NCBI RefSeq assembly: GCF_046127645.1
Contig: NZ_CP175919.1
Length of the DNA: 64,000 nt
Direction: 5' to 3' (one strand)
From: Clostridium_F caseinilyticum
Lineage (GTDB): Bacteria > Bacillota > Clostridia > Clostridiales > Clostridiaceae
The notes beneath the pieces are model-generated. The model was not told where the DNA came from and searched no databases. It worked only from the letters and a program-made list of their open reading frames with translations. Position 1 is the first letter of the stretch. Every line of letters starts with the position of its first letter. Both the position numbers and the translations under genes were made by a program. Of this stretch, positions 16,013 through 25,340 are shown one piece after another.

Positions 16013-16972
16013 TTAATTAAATAAATGACAAGCTATAAAATGATCTTTTTCTATTTCTTTAAGTTTTGGAGTCTCTTTTTTACAAATTTCCTTCGCATAT
16101 TTGCATCTTGATGCAAACTTACATCCTGGTTTAGGGTTTATAGGACTTGGAACCTCACCTTGTAGCATGATTCTTTCTTTATCTTTTCCATGATTAGGAT
16201 CTGGAATAGGTATTGCAGATAATAAAGCTTTAGTATAAGGATGAAGTGGATTTTCATATAATTCTTGACTGTTAGACAACTCCACTACATTTCCAAGATA
16301 CATTACCCCTACTCTATCAGATATATGCCTTACCATAGAAAGATCATGGGCTATAAACAAATAAGTAAGACCTAATTTATTTTGAAGATCTATAAGCAAA
16401 TTTACAACCTGTGCTTGTATAGATACGTCTAAAGCTGATATAGGTTCATCACAAACTATAAACTTAGGCTCTATAGCTAAAGCTCTTGCTATTCCAATTC
16501 GCTGCCTTTGTCCCCCTGAAAATTCATGGGGAAATCTAGAAGCATGTTCTTTATTTAATCCAACCAAACTTAATAATTCATATATTTTATTAAGCCTTTC
16601 TTTTCCTATATAAATTCCGTGAATATCTATACCTTCTCCTATTATATCAGCCACTGTCATTCTCGGATTTAAAGAAGCGTAGGGGTCTTGGAAAATTATT
16701 TGTGCTTCTTTTGTAAACTCTCTTTTTTCTTTTTTACTAAACTTATGAATATCTTCACCTTCAAATCTAACTTCACCATCTGTAGCTTCATACAAACCTA
16801 ATATAGTTCTTCCACAAGTAGTCTTTCCACAACCTGATTCTCCAACTAAACCTAATGTTTCTCCTTTTCTTATATCAAAACTTACACCATCTACTGCTTT
16901 TAATATAGCATTTTTCCCAACTTTAAAATGTTTTTTTAAATTTCTAACCTCTATTAAATTTTCTTTCCCCAT
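16013..16972 (-). CDS. oppF: Oligopeptide ABC transporter ATP-binding protein OppF
   Basis: A 319-residue ATPase of the peptide/nickel class. Walker A GESGCGKTT (about 44-52), signature FSGGQRQRIGIARAL (about 153-167), Walker B FIVCDEP (about 174-180), switch His AHDLSMV (about 210) and the Opp/Dpp C-terminal extension with the cysteine cluster CKFASRCKYAKEICKK (about 282-297), which in this family can bind an iron-sulfur cluster. Its ATG overlaps the oppD stop (TAATG), showing coupling. Last gene of oppABCDF. Confidence 0.95.
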   Translation of the reverse strand: MGKENLIEVRNLKKHFKVGKNAILKAVDGVSFDIRKGETLGLVGESGCGKTTCGRTILGLYEATDGEVRFEGEDIHKFSKKEKREFTKEAQIIFQDPYASLNPRMTVADIIGEGIDIHGIYIGKERLNKIYELLSLVGLNKEHASRFPHEFSGGQRQRIGIARALAIEPKFIVCDEPISALDVSIQAQVVNLLIDLQNKLGLTYLFIAHDLSMVRHISDRVGVMYLGNVVELSNSQELYENPLHPYTKALLSAIPIPDPNHGKDKERIMLQGEVPSPINPKPGCKFASRCKYAKEICKKETPKLKEIEKDHFIACHLFN

Positions 16973-17991
16973 TATTCTTCACCCCCAGGTAAAAAAGAAT
17001 CGCAAACTTTAGGTGCCATAGGATGTTGTAACCAACAAGAGACCTCATGTGTGTCTGTGATTTCTGTTACTTTCGGCATTTGTTCCTTACATATTTTCAT
17101 ACATTGTTCACACCTTGATGCAAAAGGGCATCCTTTCGGAGGTTTAATCAAATCTGGAGGAGTTCCTTCTAAAGAATACAGTTTTCCTTTATGCTTTGTA
17201 TCTAGTGTTGGTACTGATTGAAGCAATGCCAAAGTATAGGGATGCTTTGGATTATAAAATATCTCATCTGTAGTTCCTCTTTCTATTATTTGACCTGCAT
17301 ACATAACTTGTATTCTATGAGCTGCGTCTGCCACTACTCCTAAATCATGGGTTATCATTATAACCGCTGTATTTAATTTTTTTTGTAAATCCCCTATAAG
17401 ATCCATTATCTGAGCTTGAATCGTTACATCTAATGCTGTAGTAGGTTCATCTGCTATAAGTATTTTAGGATCACAAGCTAATGCTATGGCTATCATAGCC
17501 CTTTGTCTCATCCCTCCTGAAAATTCATGCGGATATTGATTGGCCCTTTTTTCAGCATTAGGTATGTTAACTAACTCCAATATCTTAATAGATTCTTTAA
17601 ATGCTTCTGTTTTGTTCATTTGTCTATGAATAACTAAACTTTCAGCTATTTGTTTTCCAACTTTCATTGTAGGATTAAGAGATGTCATAGGATCTTGAAA
17701 TATCATACTTATATCAGCTCCTCTTAATTCTCTTAACTCTCGTTCTTTCATATCTAATATATTTTTTCCATTAAAAATTATTTTCGATCCTTCTTTAATT
17801 TCACCCGGTGGCTCCTGTATTAATTTCATTATAGCTTTAGCTGTAACAGTCTTTCCACATCCTGATTCTCCAACAATAGCAAGAGTTTCTCCCCTATTAA
17901 GATAAAAATTTACTCCTCTAACAGATTGAACTTCTCCTGCATAAGTATGATAAGATACTTTTAAATCCTTAACCTCTAGTATTTTCTCCAT
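16972..17991 (-). CDS. oppD: Oligopeptide ABC transporter ATP-binding protein OppD
   Basis: A 339-residue ATPase paired with OppF. Walker A GESGCGKTV (about 40-48), signature FSGGMRQRAMIAIAL (about 152-166), Walker B ILIADEPTTALD (about 173-184), switch His THDLGVV and the C-terminal cysteine cluster CPFASRCEQCMKIC. The start at 17991 (MEKILEVKDLKVSY) is chosen because GGGGATTTA lies just before it; an in-frame codon 14 positions upstream would reach back towards oppC. Fourth gene of the operon; the gap after oppC is 13 bp. Confidence 0.95.
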   Translation of the reverse strand: MEKILEVKDLKVSYHTYAGEVQSVRGVNFYLNRGETLAIVGESGCGKTVTAKAIMKLIQEPPGEIKEGSKIIFNGKNILDMKERELRELRGADISMIFQDPMTSLNPTMKVGKQIAESLVIHRQMNKTEAFKESIKILELVNIPNAEKRANQYPHEFSGGMRQRAMIAIALACDPKILIADEPTTALDVTIQAQIMDLIGDLQKKLNTAVIMITHDLGVVADAAHRIQVMYAGQIIERGTTDEIFYNPKHPYTLALLQSVPTLDTKHKGKLYSLEGTPPDLIKPPKGCPFASRCEQCMKICKEQMPKVTEITDTHEVSCWLQHPMAPKVCDSFLPGGEE

Positions 17992-18004
17992 TAAATCCCC
18001 TCCT

Positions 18005-18922
18005 TTATTGACGCATCTTAGGATCAAGAGCATCTCTTAATCCATCCCCTAATAAATTAAATGATAACATAGTCAAACTTATAAACAAGGCAGGGAAAAA
18101 TAATTGATAAGGATAAAACATTAAATTAGGCTGTGCAGCTGATGCTAAAGAACCCCAACTAGTATTTGGTGATTGAATGCCTAATCCTATATAACTTAAA
18201 AAAGCTTCTCCAAATATAAAAGATGGAACATCTAAAGTAATATTAACAATTAATATTCCTATAGTATTAGGTAGCAGGTGCTTCTTTATTACTCTTGAAG
18301 GTCTAGCTCCTAAAGCTTGCGCTGCTAATACATATTCCTGCTCTCTTATTTGTAAAATCTGTCCCCTTATTATTCTAGCCATTCCACACCATCCAGTTAT
18401 AGTCATAGCTATTACTAAAGATATAACACCTTTCCCTAATATAAGAGAAATTATAATAACAACTATTAGATATGGCACACTCAACAATATCTCTACTATT
18501 CTCATCATTATATCATCAACAATACCTCCAAAATAACCGGATATTCCACCATATATAACTCCAATTGTCATTTCTATAATAGTTCCTAAAATTCCTATTA
18601 TTATAGAAACCCTTCCACCCTTCCATACTCTAGCAAACAAATCTCTACCCAGCATATCTGTTCCGAACCAATGCTCTGAATTAGGAGCCATATTTACAAT
18701 AGTAGAATCTGTAGTCCAATATCTATATGGAGTCAAATAAGGCCCTATTATTGTCATTAAAGCTATTAATATAAGTAGTATTAATGAGCCTATTGCTACC
18801 TTGTTTTGCTTTAGTCTTCTCCAAGCATCCTGAAAATAAGTTATATTTGGTCTACTTATTTCATTGGATGCATTTTTATCTATTCCTATTACTTCAAACT
18901 TATCTTTACTTATTTCAGCCAT
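18005..18922 (-). CDS. oppC: Oligopeptide ABC transporter permease OppC
   Basis: A 305-residue inner permease subunit with a cytosolic N-terminal stretch (about 1-40), six hydrophobic helices, and the EAA loop EYVLAAQALGARPSRVIKKHLLPN (about 195-218) that docks onto OppD/OppF. The extracytoplasmic segment SEHWFGTDMLGRDLFARVW is typical of OppC/DppC. Third gene of the operon. Confidence 0.95.
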   Translation of the reverse strand: MAEISKDKFEVIGIDKNASNEISRPNITYFQDAWRRLKQNKVAIGSLILLILIALMTIIGPYLTPYRYWTTDSTIVNMAPNSEHWFGTDMLGRDLFARVWKGGRVSIIIGILGTIIEMTIGVIYGGISGYFGGIVDDIMMRIVEILLSVPYLIVVIIISLILGKGVISLVIAMTITGWCGMARIIRGQILQIREQEYVLAAQALGARPSRVIKKHLLPNTIGILIVNITLDVPSFIFGEAFLSYIGLGIQSPNTSWGSLASAAQPNLMFYPYQLFFPALFISLTMLSFNLLGDGLRDALDPKMRQ

Positions 18923-18937
18923 TTTTCTTCCCCCTTA

Positions 18938-19867
18938 TTATTTTGAACTTGTAATCCTAATTCTTGGATCTATAATTCCATATAATATATCTACAATTAA
19001 TAAAGAGAATATATAAAGAGCGGCCATAAATACAGTAAGACCCATAATCATAGAATAATCCATATTATTTACAGCTCCCACGAAAGAGCTTCCTAATCCT
19101 GGTATGCCATATATGCTTTCAATAACGAAAGATCCTGTTAATATAGTTGCTATTTGAGGTCCTAATATAGTGATGCTAGGAAGAATAGCGTTTCTTATTA
19201 TATGTTTCCAAACTAAAGAAACCTTTGATACACCCTTTGCTTTTGCTGTCAATATATAATCTTGTCCTAAAACATCTAAACATTCATTTCTCATATATCT
19301 TGCGTATATAGCTAAAGGACTTAAACTTAAAGCTATAGTTGGCAGTATAGTATGCTTTACACTACCCCAACCAGTAGTTGGTAATATCATCAGCTTGACT
19401 GTAAATGTATATTGAAGTAGTGCTGCAAAAACAAAACTTGGTATAGAAACACCAACTAATGCTAAAAACATTACTATATAATCTGGCCATTTATTCCTTT
19501 TGAAAGCTGCTACAATCCCTAATGTTATCCCTAGTACAAACCCTAAAAATACCGCTTGAATACCTATTCGTGCTGATGCTGGTAATCCATCTTTTATAAC
19601 TGTATTTACACTTCTTCCTGCAAAGGCTAAAGAATCACCTAAATCTCCTTTTAATAAATTTTTCATATAAACTGTATATTGTGTTGTCAAAGGTTTATCC
19701 AATCCATACTTAGCATAATAATTAGCTCTTATTTGTGGTGGTAATCTTTTAGCACTAGATGCTAGTGGATCTCCTGGTATAGCATGCATTAACACAAAGG
19801 TTATGGTTATTACTATCCATAAGGTTAATAACATATATCCTAATCTTTTTAAGATATATTTAAACAT
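18938..19867 (-). CDS. oppB: Oligopeptide ABC transporter permease OppB
   Basis: A 309-residue permease with the standard OppB start MFKYILKRLGYMLLTLWIVI, six hydrophobic helices and the EAA loop DYILTAKAKGVSKVSLVWKHI (about 201-221). Partner of OppC. It follows oppA after a gap of about 80 bp that holds a strong hairpin (19907-19933), a common arrangement that lets the binding protein be made in excess. Confidence 0.95.
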   Translation of the reverse strand: MFKYILKRLGYMLLTLWIVITITFVLMHAIPGDPLASSAKRLPPQIRANYYAKYGLDKPLTTQYTVYMKNLLKGDLGDSLAFAGRSVNTVIKDGLPASARIGIQAVFLGFVLGITLGIVAAFKRNKWPDYIVMFLALVGVSIPSFVFAALLQYTFTVKLMILPTTGWGSVKHTILPTIALSLSPLAIYARYMRNECLDVLGQDYILTAKAKGVSKVSLVWKHIIRNAILPSITILGPQIATILTGSFVIESIYGIPGLGSSFVGAVNNMDYSMIMGLTVFMAALYIFSLLIVDILYGIIDPRIRITSSK

Positions 19868-19906
19868 TTTTATACCTCCAATAAATTTTTATGTAATTTA
19901 TAGCAA

Positions 19907-19933
19907 CAGCAGAGCCATCAAAAGGCTCTGCTG
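19907..19933 (-). terminator. Intra-operon hairpin between oppA and oppB
   Basis: CAGCAGAGCC (19907-19916) pairs perfectly with GGCTCTGCTG (19924-19933) around a 7-nt loop. No strong T run follows on the minus strand. It is likely to be an mRNA 3'-end stabiliser or partial terminator that raises oppA output above the permease genes. Confidence 0.7.
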
Positions 19934-19946
19934 CACATAACTATAA

Positions 19947-21629
19947 TTACTCCCTACCTTCTGTATAGGCATATTTAACATCATATAAAGAACCAAATTG
20001 TGGAACCATTATTCCCTTTACATATTTTCTTTGATAAATATTTCTAGCCCTATAAACTGTTGGTACTACTGTAGCATCCTCATATAATAATATCTCTTCA
20101 GCCTCTTTAAATAATTTCAATCTTTCATCATTTTTTTCTTCTGGTAGTGAGGCAGACTTTTTAATTAATTCATCATATTTTTTATTTGACCAATTTGTTG
20201 GAAGAACTTTAGCTCCAGTCATCCATAAATCAAATTCTGTCATAGGATCATTATAGTCTCCAGTCCAAGCCATACCTGTAATTTCATATTCTGCATTATT
20301 TATTCTCTTCATATATACTGGCCATTGAACATATTCTATATTTACTTTAACTCCTAAAGATTTTTGGTACATTTCTTGGAAAAATTCACAAATTTCTTTT
20401 TGTTGATCACTTGTAGAACCTGTTAAATAATTTACTGTTACTTTACTTGGATCTGGATCCATTCCTAATTCTTTTAAACCTTCAATTAAAAGTTTCTGTG
20501 GATCTTTATTTTCTTCTTTTAACTTCTTAATTGGTTCTTCTCCTACTTCTTTTCTAAATTCTTTATCTCCTATTTGTAATGAAGGTGGAACAAACCCATA
20601 AGCTGGTGTAAAATCATTCTTAAATAAAGTTTTTGAAACCTCTTCTCTATTAACTGCTAAAGAAAAAGCTTTTCTTACTTTATCATTGCTAAATAATTTA
20701 ACATTTTGATTAAAGAACTCAATATTTGTTGCTGGTTCAACAGCCTTTTTCACTTCAAATTTATCAGCCTTTTCAAACTTTTCTTTCCATTCTGGCTTTT
20801 GAACACCACTAAAATCTATTCCTCCATTTAAAAGTTCCTGCATTCTAGCAGCTTCATTATTTATAATTTTCATATGAACATTATTTAATTTCACAGATTT
20901 AGCATCCCAATATTTTTCATTTTTAACTAATTCCATTTTATTTGCATGCACCCATTCCTTTATTTTAAAAGGTCCACAAAATACCATGTTAGAAGCTTCT
21001 GTACCGTATTTTTCTCCATATTTTTCAACTATATCCTGCCTTTGTGGCATCATGAGTTTAAAATATGTTATTTTTAAGAAATATGCACAGGGTCCTTCTA
21101 AAGTTATTTCTAAAGTTTTATCATCTAAAGCTTTTACTCCAACTTCTTCAGCCTTTGCTTTTCCTGCATTATACTCATCGGCATTTTTTATTGGAGCTAA
21201 TAAGTATGCATATTCTGATGCAGTTTTAGGATCTAAAGTTCTTTTTATGCCATATTCATAATCCTTTGCAGTAACCTTTTTCCCATCTGACCATTCATAA
21301 TCTCTTAAATGAAAAGTCCACTTTAATCCATCCTCAGATACATCCCATTTTTCTGCTCCTGCTGGCTTAACTACATCTTTACCATTTTCATCTACTTCAA
21401 TTCTTGTTAATCCCTCATAAACCTCAGAAATTACCTGTGAAGAATATAAATCTGATGACTTAGATGGATCTAAATTTTTAGGTTCTTCCTGTAAAATCAT
21501 ATTTAAATATTGTTCCTTGTCTGCGCCTTTACCCTGTGATGAGCTTTCCTTTCCTCCACATCCTGCTAATGCTACTGAAGCTAAAACTATGCAAGATACT
21601 AGAGCTGCCAACAACCTTTTACTTTTCAC
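19947..21629 (-). CDS. oppA: Oligopeptide-binding lipoprotein OppA
   Basis: A 560-residue extracytoplasmic solute-binding protein (family 5) anchored by lipid. The signal peptide ends in the lipobox LAGC with the modified Cys at about residue 24. The family signature is visible near the N-terminus: LNMILQEEPKNLDPSKSSD, then SEDGLKWTFHLRDYEWSDGK. The start is a GTG at 21627-21629, with GGGGGA before it; the in-frame ATG further up (21689) lacks a ribosome site and would put 20 extra residues before the signal peptide. First gene of oppABCDF. Confidence 0.93.
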   Translation of the reverse strand: MKSKRLLAALVSCIVLASVALAGCGGKESSSQGKGADKEQYLNMILQEEPKNLDPSKSSDLYSSQVISEVYEGLTRIEVDENGKDVVKPAGAEKWDVSEDGLKWTFHLRDYEWSDGKKVTAKDYEYGIKRTLDPKTASEYAYLLAPIKNADEYNAGKAKAEEVGVKALDDKTLEITLEGPCAYFLKITYFKLMMPQRQDIVEKYGEKYGTEASNMVFCGPFKIKEWVHANKMELVKNEKYWDAKSVKLNNVHMKIINNEAARMQELLNGGIDFSGVQKPEWKEKFEKADKFEVKKAVEPATNIEFFNQNVKLFSNDKVRKAFSLAVNREEVSKTLFKNDFTPAYGFVPPSLQIGDKEFRKEVGEEPIKKLKEENKDPQKLLIEGLKELGMDPDPSKVTVNYLTGSTSDQQKEICEFFQEMYQKSLGVKVNIEYVQWPVYMKRINNAEYEITGMAWTGDYNDPMTEFDLWMTGAKVLPTNWSNKKYDELIKKSASLPEEKNDERLKLFKEAEEILLYEDATVVPTVYRARNIYQRKYVKGIMVPQFGSLYDVKYAYTEGRE

Positions 21630-21689
21630 TAAACTTCCCCCTTTTAAGTTATTTTTATAAAAAACAAGTGAAAATTCACTTATTTCCAC

Positions 21690-22113
21690 TAAAAATCATT
21701 TTAAAGCAATTGTATTTTAAATATGTTTTCTTTTATTTTTATACAATATGCAAGTAAGAACTTATTGATGACACTTTTTTGTAATTTTTAAAAAATTGAA
21801 ATTAATTTTATATTTAAATCATGCTTCTATAGTTTATTTTTATATGATTTTACATTTAATTACATCAACCTATCTATTTGCCCCACTTATATTTATGTAA
21901 TATTTTTTGAATTTTTGGTAAATTGAATAATATTTTTCTCAAGTAATGTATTTTGCACTATTAAATTTAAATATTATAAATAAATGAAATAATGGATTTT
22001 TATTTATTTCTATATAACAAAAAGCCTATATATTTTTTACCTAATCAGTTATATAATATTATTAACTATAATAATTACATGATTATTTAATATTCATTTG
22101 GGAGGTATATGTT
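21690..22113. other. Divergent control region oppA / asd
   Basis: A 424-bp AT-rich gap with promoters expected in both directions. At 21783-21797 the sequence AATTTTTAAAAAATT matches the CodY box with two mismatches. CodY control of opp is known in Firmicutes, but such matches are frequent in AT-rich DNA. I looked for a lysine riboswitch before asd and saw none. The asd ribosome site GGGAGG is at the right end. Confidence 0.35.
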
Positions 22114-23106
22114 ATGAATTACAATGTAGCAGTAGTAGGGGCTACTGGAATGGTAGGAAGAAAATTTATAGAGATTTTAGAAAGCAGAAATTTTCCTATA
22201 GAAAACATTTATTTTTTTGCTTCTAAAAGATCTGCAGGTAAAACCTTAAAATTTAAAACTTCTGAAATATTAGTAGAAGAATTAAAAGAAGACAATATAA
22301 AAAATAAAAAAATAGATTTTGCATTATTTTCTGCTGGTGGAGATATAAGTAAAGATTTTGCACCTGTTTTTGTTAAGTATGGTGCTACAGTAATTGATAA
22401 TAGCAGTGCTTGGAGAATGGATCCAGAAGTTCCTTTGGTTGTTCCTGAAGTAAATGCTGAAGATATAAAATGGAATAAAGGTATAATTGCAAATCCAAAT
22501 TGTTCAACTATACAAGCTTTAGTGGCTTTAAAGCCTCTTCATGACAAATATAAAATCAAAAGAATAGTATATTCAACTTACCAAGCTGTATCAGGTGCTG
22601 GTTTAAGTGGTTTTAATGATCTTAAAAATGGATATACAGGAGAAGCTCCTAAAAAATTTCCTTATGCTATTGCAGGAAATATTTTGCCACACATAGATGT
22701 ATTTTTAGAAAATGGATACACAAAAGAAGAAATGAAAATGATTGATGAGACTAAAAAAATGCTTCATGATGACAGTCTAAAAATAACAGCAACTACAGCT
22801 AGAGTACCTGTATTCCATGGACATAGCGAAAGTATAAACGTAGAACTTGAAAAATCATTTGAATTAAAAAATATATTTGAAATGTATAAAAATGCTGAAG
22901 GCATCGTACTTAAAGATGATGTGGATAATTTAGTTTATCCTATGCCTATTGATGTAGCTGGTCATGACGAAGTTTATGTAGGAAGAATAAGAAGAGACTT
23001 TAGTGTAGATAATGGCTTGAATTTATGGGTTGTAGCAGATAATATTAGAAAAGGTGCTGCACTTAACGCAATTCAAATAGCTGAGCATATAATAAGAAGT
23101 AAATAA
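22114..23106 (+). CDS. asd: Aspartate-semialdehyde dehydrogenase
   Basis: This NADPH-dependent enzyme reduces aspartyl phosphate to aspartate semialdehyde, the branch point to lysine/DAP, threonine and methionine. The 330 residues contain the nucleotide motif VVGATGMVGRKF (about 6-17), the catalytic cysteine segment IIANPNCSTIQALVAL (about 123-138), and VPVFHGHSESINVE (about 229-242) with the active-site His. First gene of asd-dapA-dapB, with dapA 22 bp after it. Confidence 0.96.
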   Translation: MNYNVAVVGATGMVGRKFIEILESRNFPIENIYFFASKRSAGKTLKFKTSEILVEELKEDNIKNKKIDFALFSAGGDISKDFAPVFVKYGATVIDNSSAWRMDPEVPLVVPEVNAEDIKWNKGIIANPNCSTIQALVALKPLHDKYKIKRIVYSTYQAVSGAGLSGFNDLKNGYTGEAPKKFPYAIAGNILPHIDVFLENGYTKEEMKMIDETKKMLHDDSLKITATTARVPVFHGHSESINVELEKSFELKNIFEMYKNAEGIVLKDDVDNLVYPMPIDVAGHDEVYVGRIRRDFSVDNGLNLWVVADNIRKGAALNAIQIAEHIIRSK

Positions 23107-23128
23107 GTAAACTTTAGGAGGTATTTTT

Positions 23129-24007
23129 ATGAGTATTTTTAAGGGTTCTGGAGTAGCTATAGTAACACCTTTTAATAAAACGGGAGTAAATTTTGATGAA
23201 CTTTCCAATCTAATAGAGTGGCATATAAAATCTAAAACTGATGCTATAATAGTTTGTGGAACTACTGGTGAAGCAACTACTATGACTGAAGCAGAAAAAA
23301 AAGAAACTATTAAATTTGTAGTAAATAAAGTAAATAAAAGAATTCCTGTTATAGCTGGAACAGGCAGTAATAATACGGCTGCTGCCATAGCTATGAGCAA
23401 ATGGGCAGAAGATATAGGAGTAGATGGATTATTAGTAATAACTCCATATTATAATAAAACAACACAAAAAGGATTAGTTAAACATTTTAAAGCTGTTTCT
23501 GATGCGGTTAATACTCCTATAATCATATATAATGTTCCTGGAAGAACAGGACTTAATATAAACCCTAGTACTTTAAAAGAACTATGCGAAGATAAAAACA
23601 TAGTAGCTGTAAAAGAAGCTAGCGGAAATATAAGTCAAATAGCTGAAATTAAAGCCCTATGTGGTGATAAGTTAGATATATACTCTGGAAATGATGATCA
23701 AATAATTCCTATATTATCCCTTGGTGGAATAGGTGTTATTTCTGTACTAGCTAATGTAATTCCAGAAAATGTTCACAATATGTGTGAACTATATTTAACT
23801 GGAAAAGTTAATGAAGCTTTAAAAATTCAATTAGATTCTTTAGCTCTTACTAATGCTTTATTTATAGAAACAAATCCTATACCTGTAAAAACAGCAATGA
23901 ATCTTATGAACATGAAGGTAGGAGAATTAAGACTTCCTTTATGCGAAATGAGCGAGAATAATCTAGAAGTATTAAAAAAAGAATTAAAAGCTTATAACTT
24001 AATGTAA
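23129..24007 (+). CDS. dapA: 4-Hydroxy-tetrahydrodipicolinate synthase
   Basis: A 292-residue TIM-barrel aldolase condensing pyruvate with aspartate semialdehyde. GTTGEATTM (about 43-51), YYNKTTQKGLVKHF with the relay Tyr (about 107-120), YNVPGRTG (about 134-141) and the Schiff-base lysine in VAVKEASGN (about 158-166) are all visible. AGGAGG lies before the ATG. Second gene of the operon. Confidence 0.97.
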   Translation: MSIFKGSGVAIVTPFNKTGVNFDELSNLIEWHIKSKTDAIIVCGTTGEATTMTEAEKKETIKFVVNKVNKRIPVIAGTGSNNTAAAIAMSKWAEDIGVDGLLVITPYYNKTTQKGLVKHFKAVSDAVNTPIIIYNVPGRTGLNINPSTLKELCEDKNIVAVKEASGNISQIAEIKALCGDKLDIYSGNDDQIIPILSLGGIGVISVLANVIPENVHNMCELYLTGKVNEALKIQLDSLALTNALFIETNPIPVKTAMNLMNMKVGELRLPLCEMSENNLEVLKKELKAYNLM

Positions 24008-24014
24008 TATAATA

Positions 24015-24043
24015 TAAAGTGTAGAGTTTAACTCTACACTTTA
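24015..24043 (+). terminator. Hairpin between dapA and dapB
   Basis: A 29-nt nearly perfect palindrome with 14-nt arms (TAAAGTGTAGAGTT / AACTCTACACTTTA) lies 8 bp after the dapA stop and before the dapB ribosome site. It lacks a clear T run, so it probably acts as a processing or partial-termination signal. Confidence 0.55.
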
Positions 24044-24079
24044 CTATTAAACTATAATATTTTTAGAGGAGGACTTTCG

Positions 24080-24835
24080 ATGGTAAAAGTTATATTAAAC
24101 GGTTCTAATGGAAAAATGGGTAAAGTTATATGTAATTTAGCACAAAATTATTCTAATTTAAAAATTGTAGCAGGTATAGATAATAAAAATGAAAATTCTT
24201 CTTTCCCTGTTTTTAACAATATAGATGAATGTAATGTAGAAGCTGATGTCATATTAGATTTCTCAAGACCGGATGCATTAAATGGATTATTAAATTTTGC
24301 TACTTCAAAAAATATGCCTATCATAATATGCACTACAGGTTTTTCTGAAGAACAAATAAAACTTATAGAAGAAGCTTCTAAAAAAACACCTGTTTTTAGA
24401 TCTGCTAATATGTCTATAGGTATCAATATAGTTAATAATATATTAAAAAATATAAGTGCTTTTATGTATAAAAACTTTGATATAGAAATAATAGAAAAAC
24501 ATCATAATCAAAAGGTAGATGCTCCAAGTGGAACTGCTATTCTTCTAGGGGATACTATAAGAGACTCCATAAAAGAAGATACTAAATATACCTACGGAAG
24601 AGAAGGTAGTTCAAAACGAACTCATGATGAAATAGGTATGCATGCTATAAGAGGTGGTACTATCGTTGGTGAACATGATGTTATATTTGCTGGCTCTGGA
24701 GAAACTATAGAAATTAAACATACTGCTCTATCTAGAGAAGTATTTGCCGTAGGTGCATTAAACGCTTGTTTATTTATGAGTGGTAAAGAAGCTGGACTAT
24801 ACAATATGGATAACGTAATACAAGCAGCATTATAG
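24080..24835 (+). CDS. dapB: 4-Hydroxy-tetrahydrodipicolinate reductase
   Basis: A 251-residue NAD(P)H-dependent reductase. N-terminal LNGSNGKMGKVICN (about 6-19) binds the nucleotide; the family signature EIIEKHHNQKVDAPSGTA (about 138-155) contains the catalytic His and Lys; GMHAIRGGTIVGEHDV (about 190-205) is also conserved. GAGGAGG precedes the ATG. Last gene of asd-dapA-dapB. Its stop is followed directly by the left arm of a 27-bp inverted repeat. Confidence 0.97.
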   Translation: MVKVILNGSNGKMGKVICNLAQNYSNLKIVAGIDNKNENSSFPVFNNIDECNVEADVILDFSRPDALNGLLNFATSKNMPIIICTTGFSEEQIKLIEEASKKTPVFRSANMSIGINIVNNILKNISAFMYKNFDIEIIEKHHNQKVDAPSGTAILLGDTIRDSIKEDTKYTYGREGSSKRTHDEIGMHAIRGGTIVGEHDVIFAGSGETIEIKHTALSREVFAVGALNACLFMSGKEAGLYNMDNVIQAAL

Positions 24836-24874
24836 TCACAAAATAAGGAAATTACGACTTAAAAGTTAGTTTAC

Positions 24875-25091
24875 CTTCAGTATATTAAAAAGGGATATGT
24901 GTCTAGAAGGGCAACTCAATTCGCTAAGATATTCTAAATTTGTTTTTGTAAAATATATTGAAAAAAATGATAACTCGCTATTCGCTCAAACAATCAGTTT
25001 TTTCTAATATATTTTCAAAAAACAAATAAGAATATCTAAGCTTTTTCGAATGCCCTTTACGCCACATATCCCGATTTTTAATATACTGAAG
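24875..25091. repeat. Long imperfect hairpin element (left)
   Basis: Arms of about 95 nt each pair across a roughly 30-nt tip: 24875-24891 pairs perfectly with 25075-25091. Further inside, GGGATATGTG pairs with CACATATCCC, AGGGCA with TGCCCT, AAGATATTCT with AGAATATCT, and AAAATATATT with AATATATTTT. No open frame was found. The tip (around 24970-25000) lacks the AGGAC loops seen in the element at 25736. Confidence 0.65.
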
Positions 25092-25224
25092 CTAGTCTAG
25101 ATTTCTTAGATTACATAATATAAACAACAGATGAGAATTAAAAGAATAAATACTGTTAATCAATAAGTAATTATAAAAATTATTTTAAGCAAGGCTTTCA
25201 TAAAATTTTCGTTAGAAAATTAAT

Positions 25225-25340
25225 GTAACTAGGTGTAACTTCAAAAACTATATATGCAAAAATAAAAGAAATTGGATATACAGGCTCTAAATCATTAATC
25301 AAAAGGACAATGTATGGCAGATGTAATTTTAATATTTTAA
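25225..25340 (+). pseudogene. Transposase fragment, ISL3-like
   Basis: One frame reads GVTSKTIYAKIKEIGYTGSK then SLIKRTMYGR before losing frame. This resembles the helix-turn-helix/linker region of ISL3-family transposases (IYxxLKxxGYxGSxxxxxR). Frameshifts and stops follow, and no DDE domain is readable. It is a short, decayed remnant inside the 1.1 kb insertion; family assignment is tentative. Confidence 0.4.

Noticed and set aside
21783..21797. CodY box upstream of oppA
   Set aside because: Only a two-mismatch match in extremely AT-rich DNA; kept as a remark in the gap entry but not called as a site.
21690..22113. Possible lysine riboswitch before asd-dapA-dapB
   Set aside because: The long multi-helix layout and conserved core of lysine riboswitches could not be found in this AT-rich gap.
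24015..24043. True terminator between dapA and dapB
   Set aside because: The stem is strong but lacks a T run, and dapB has no separate promoter that I could see; described as an intra-operon hairpin instead.
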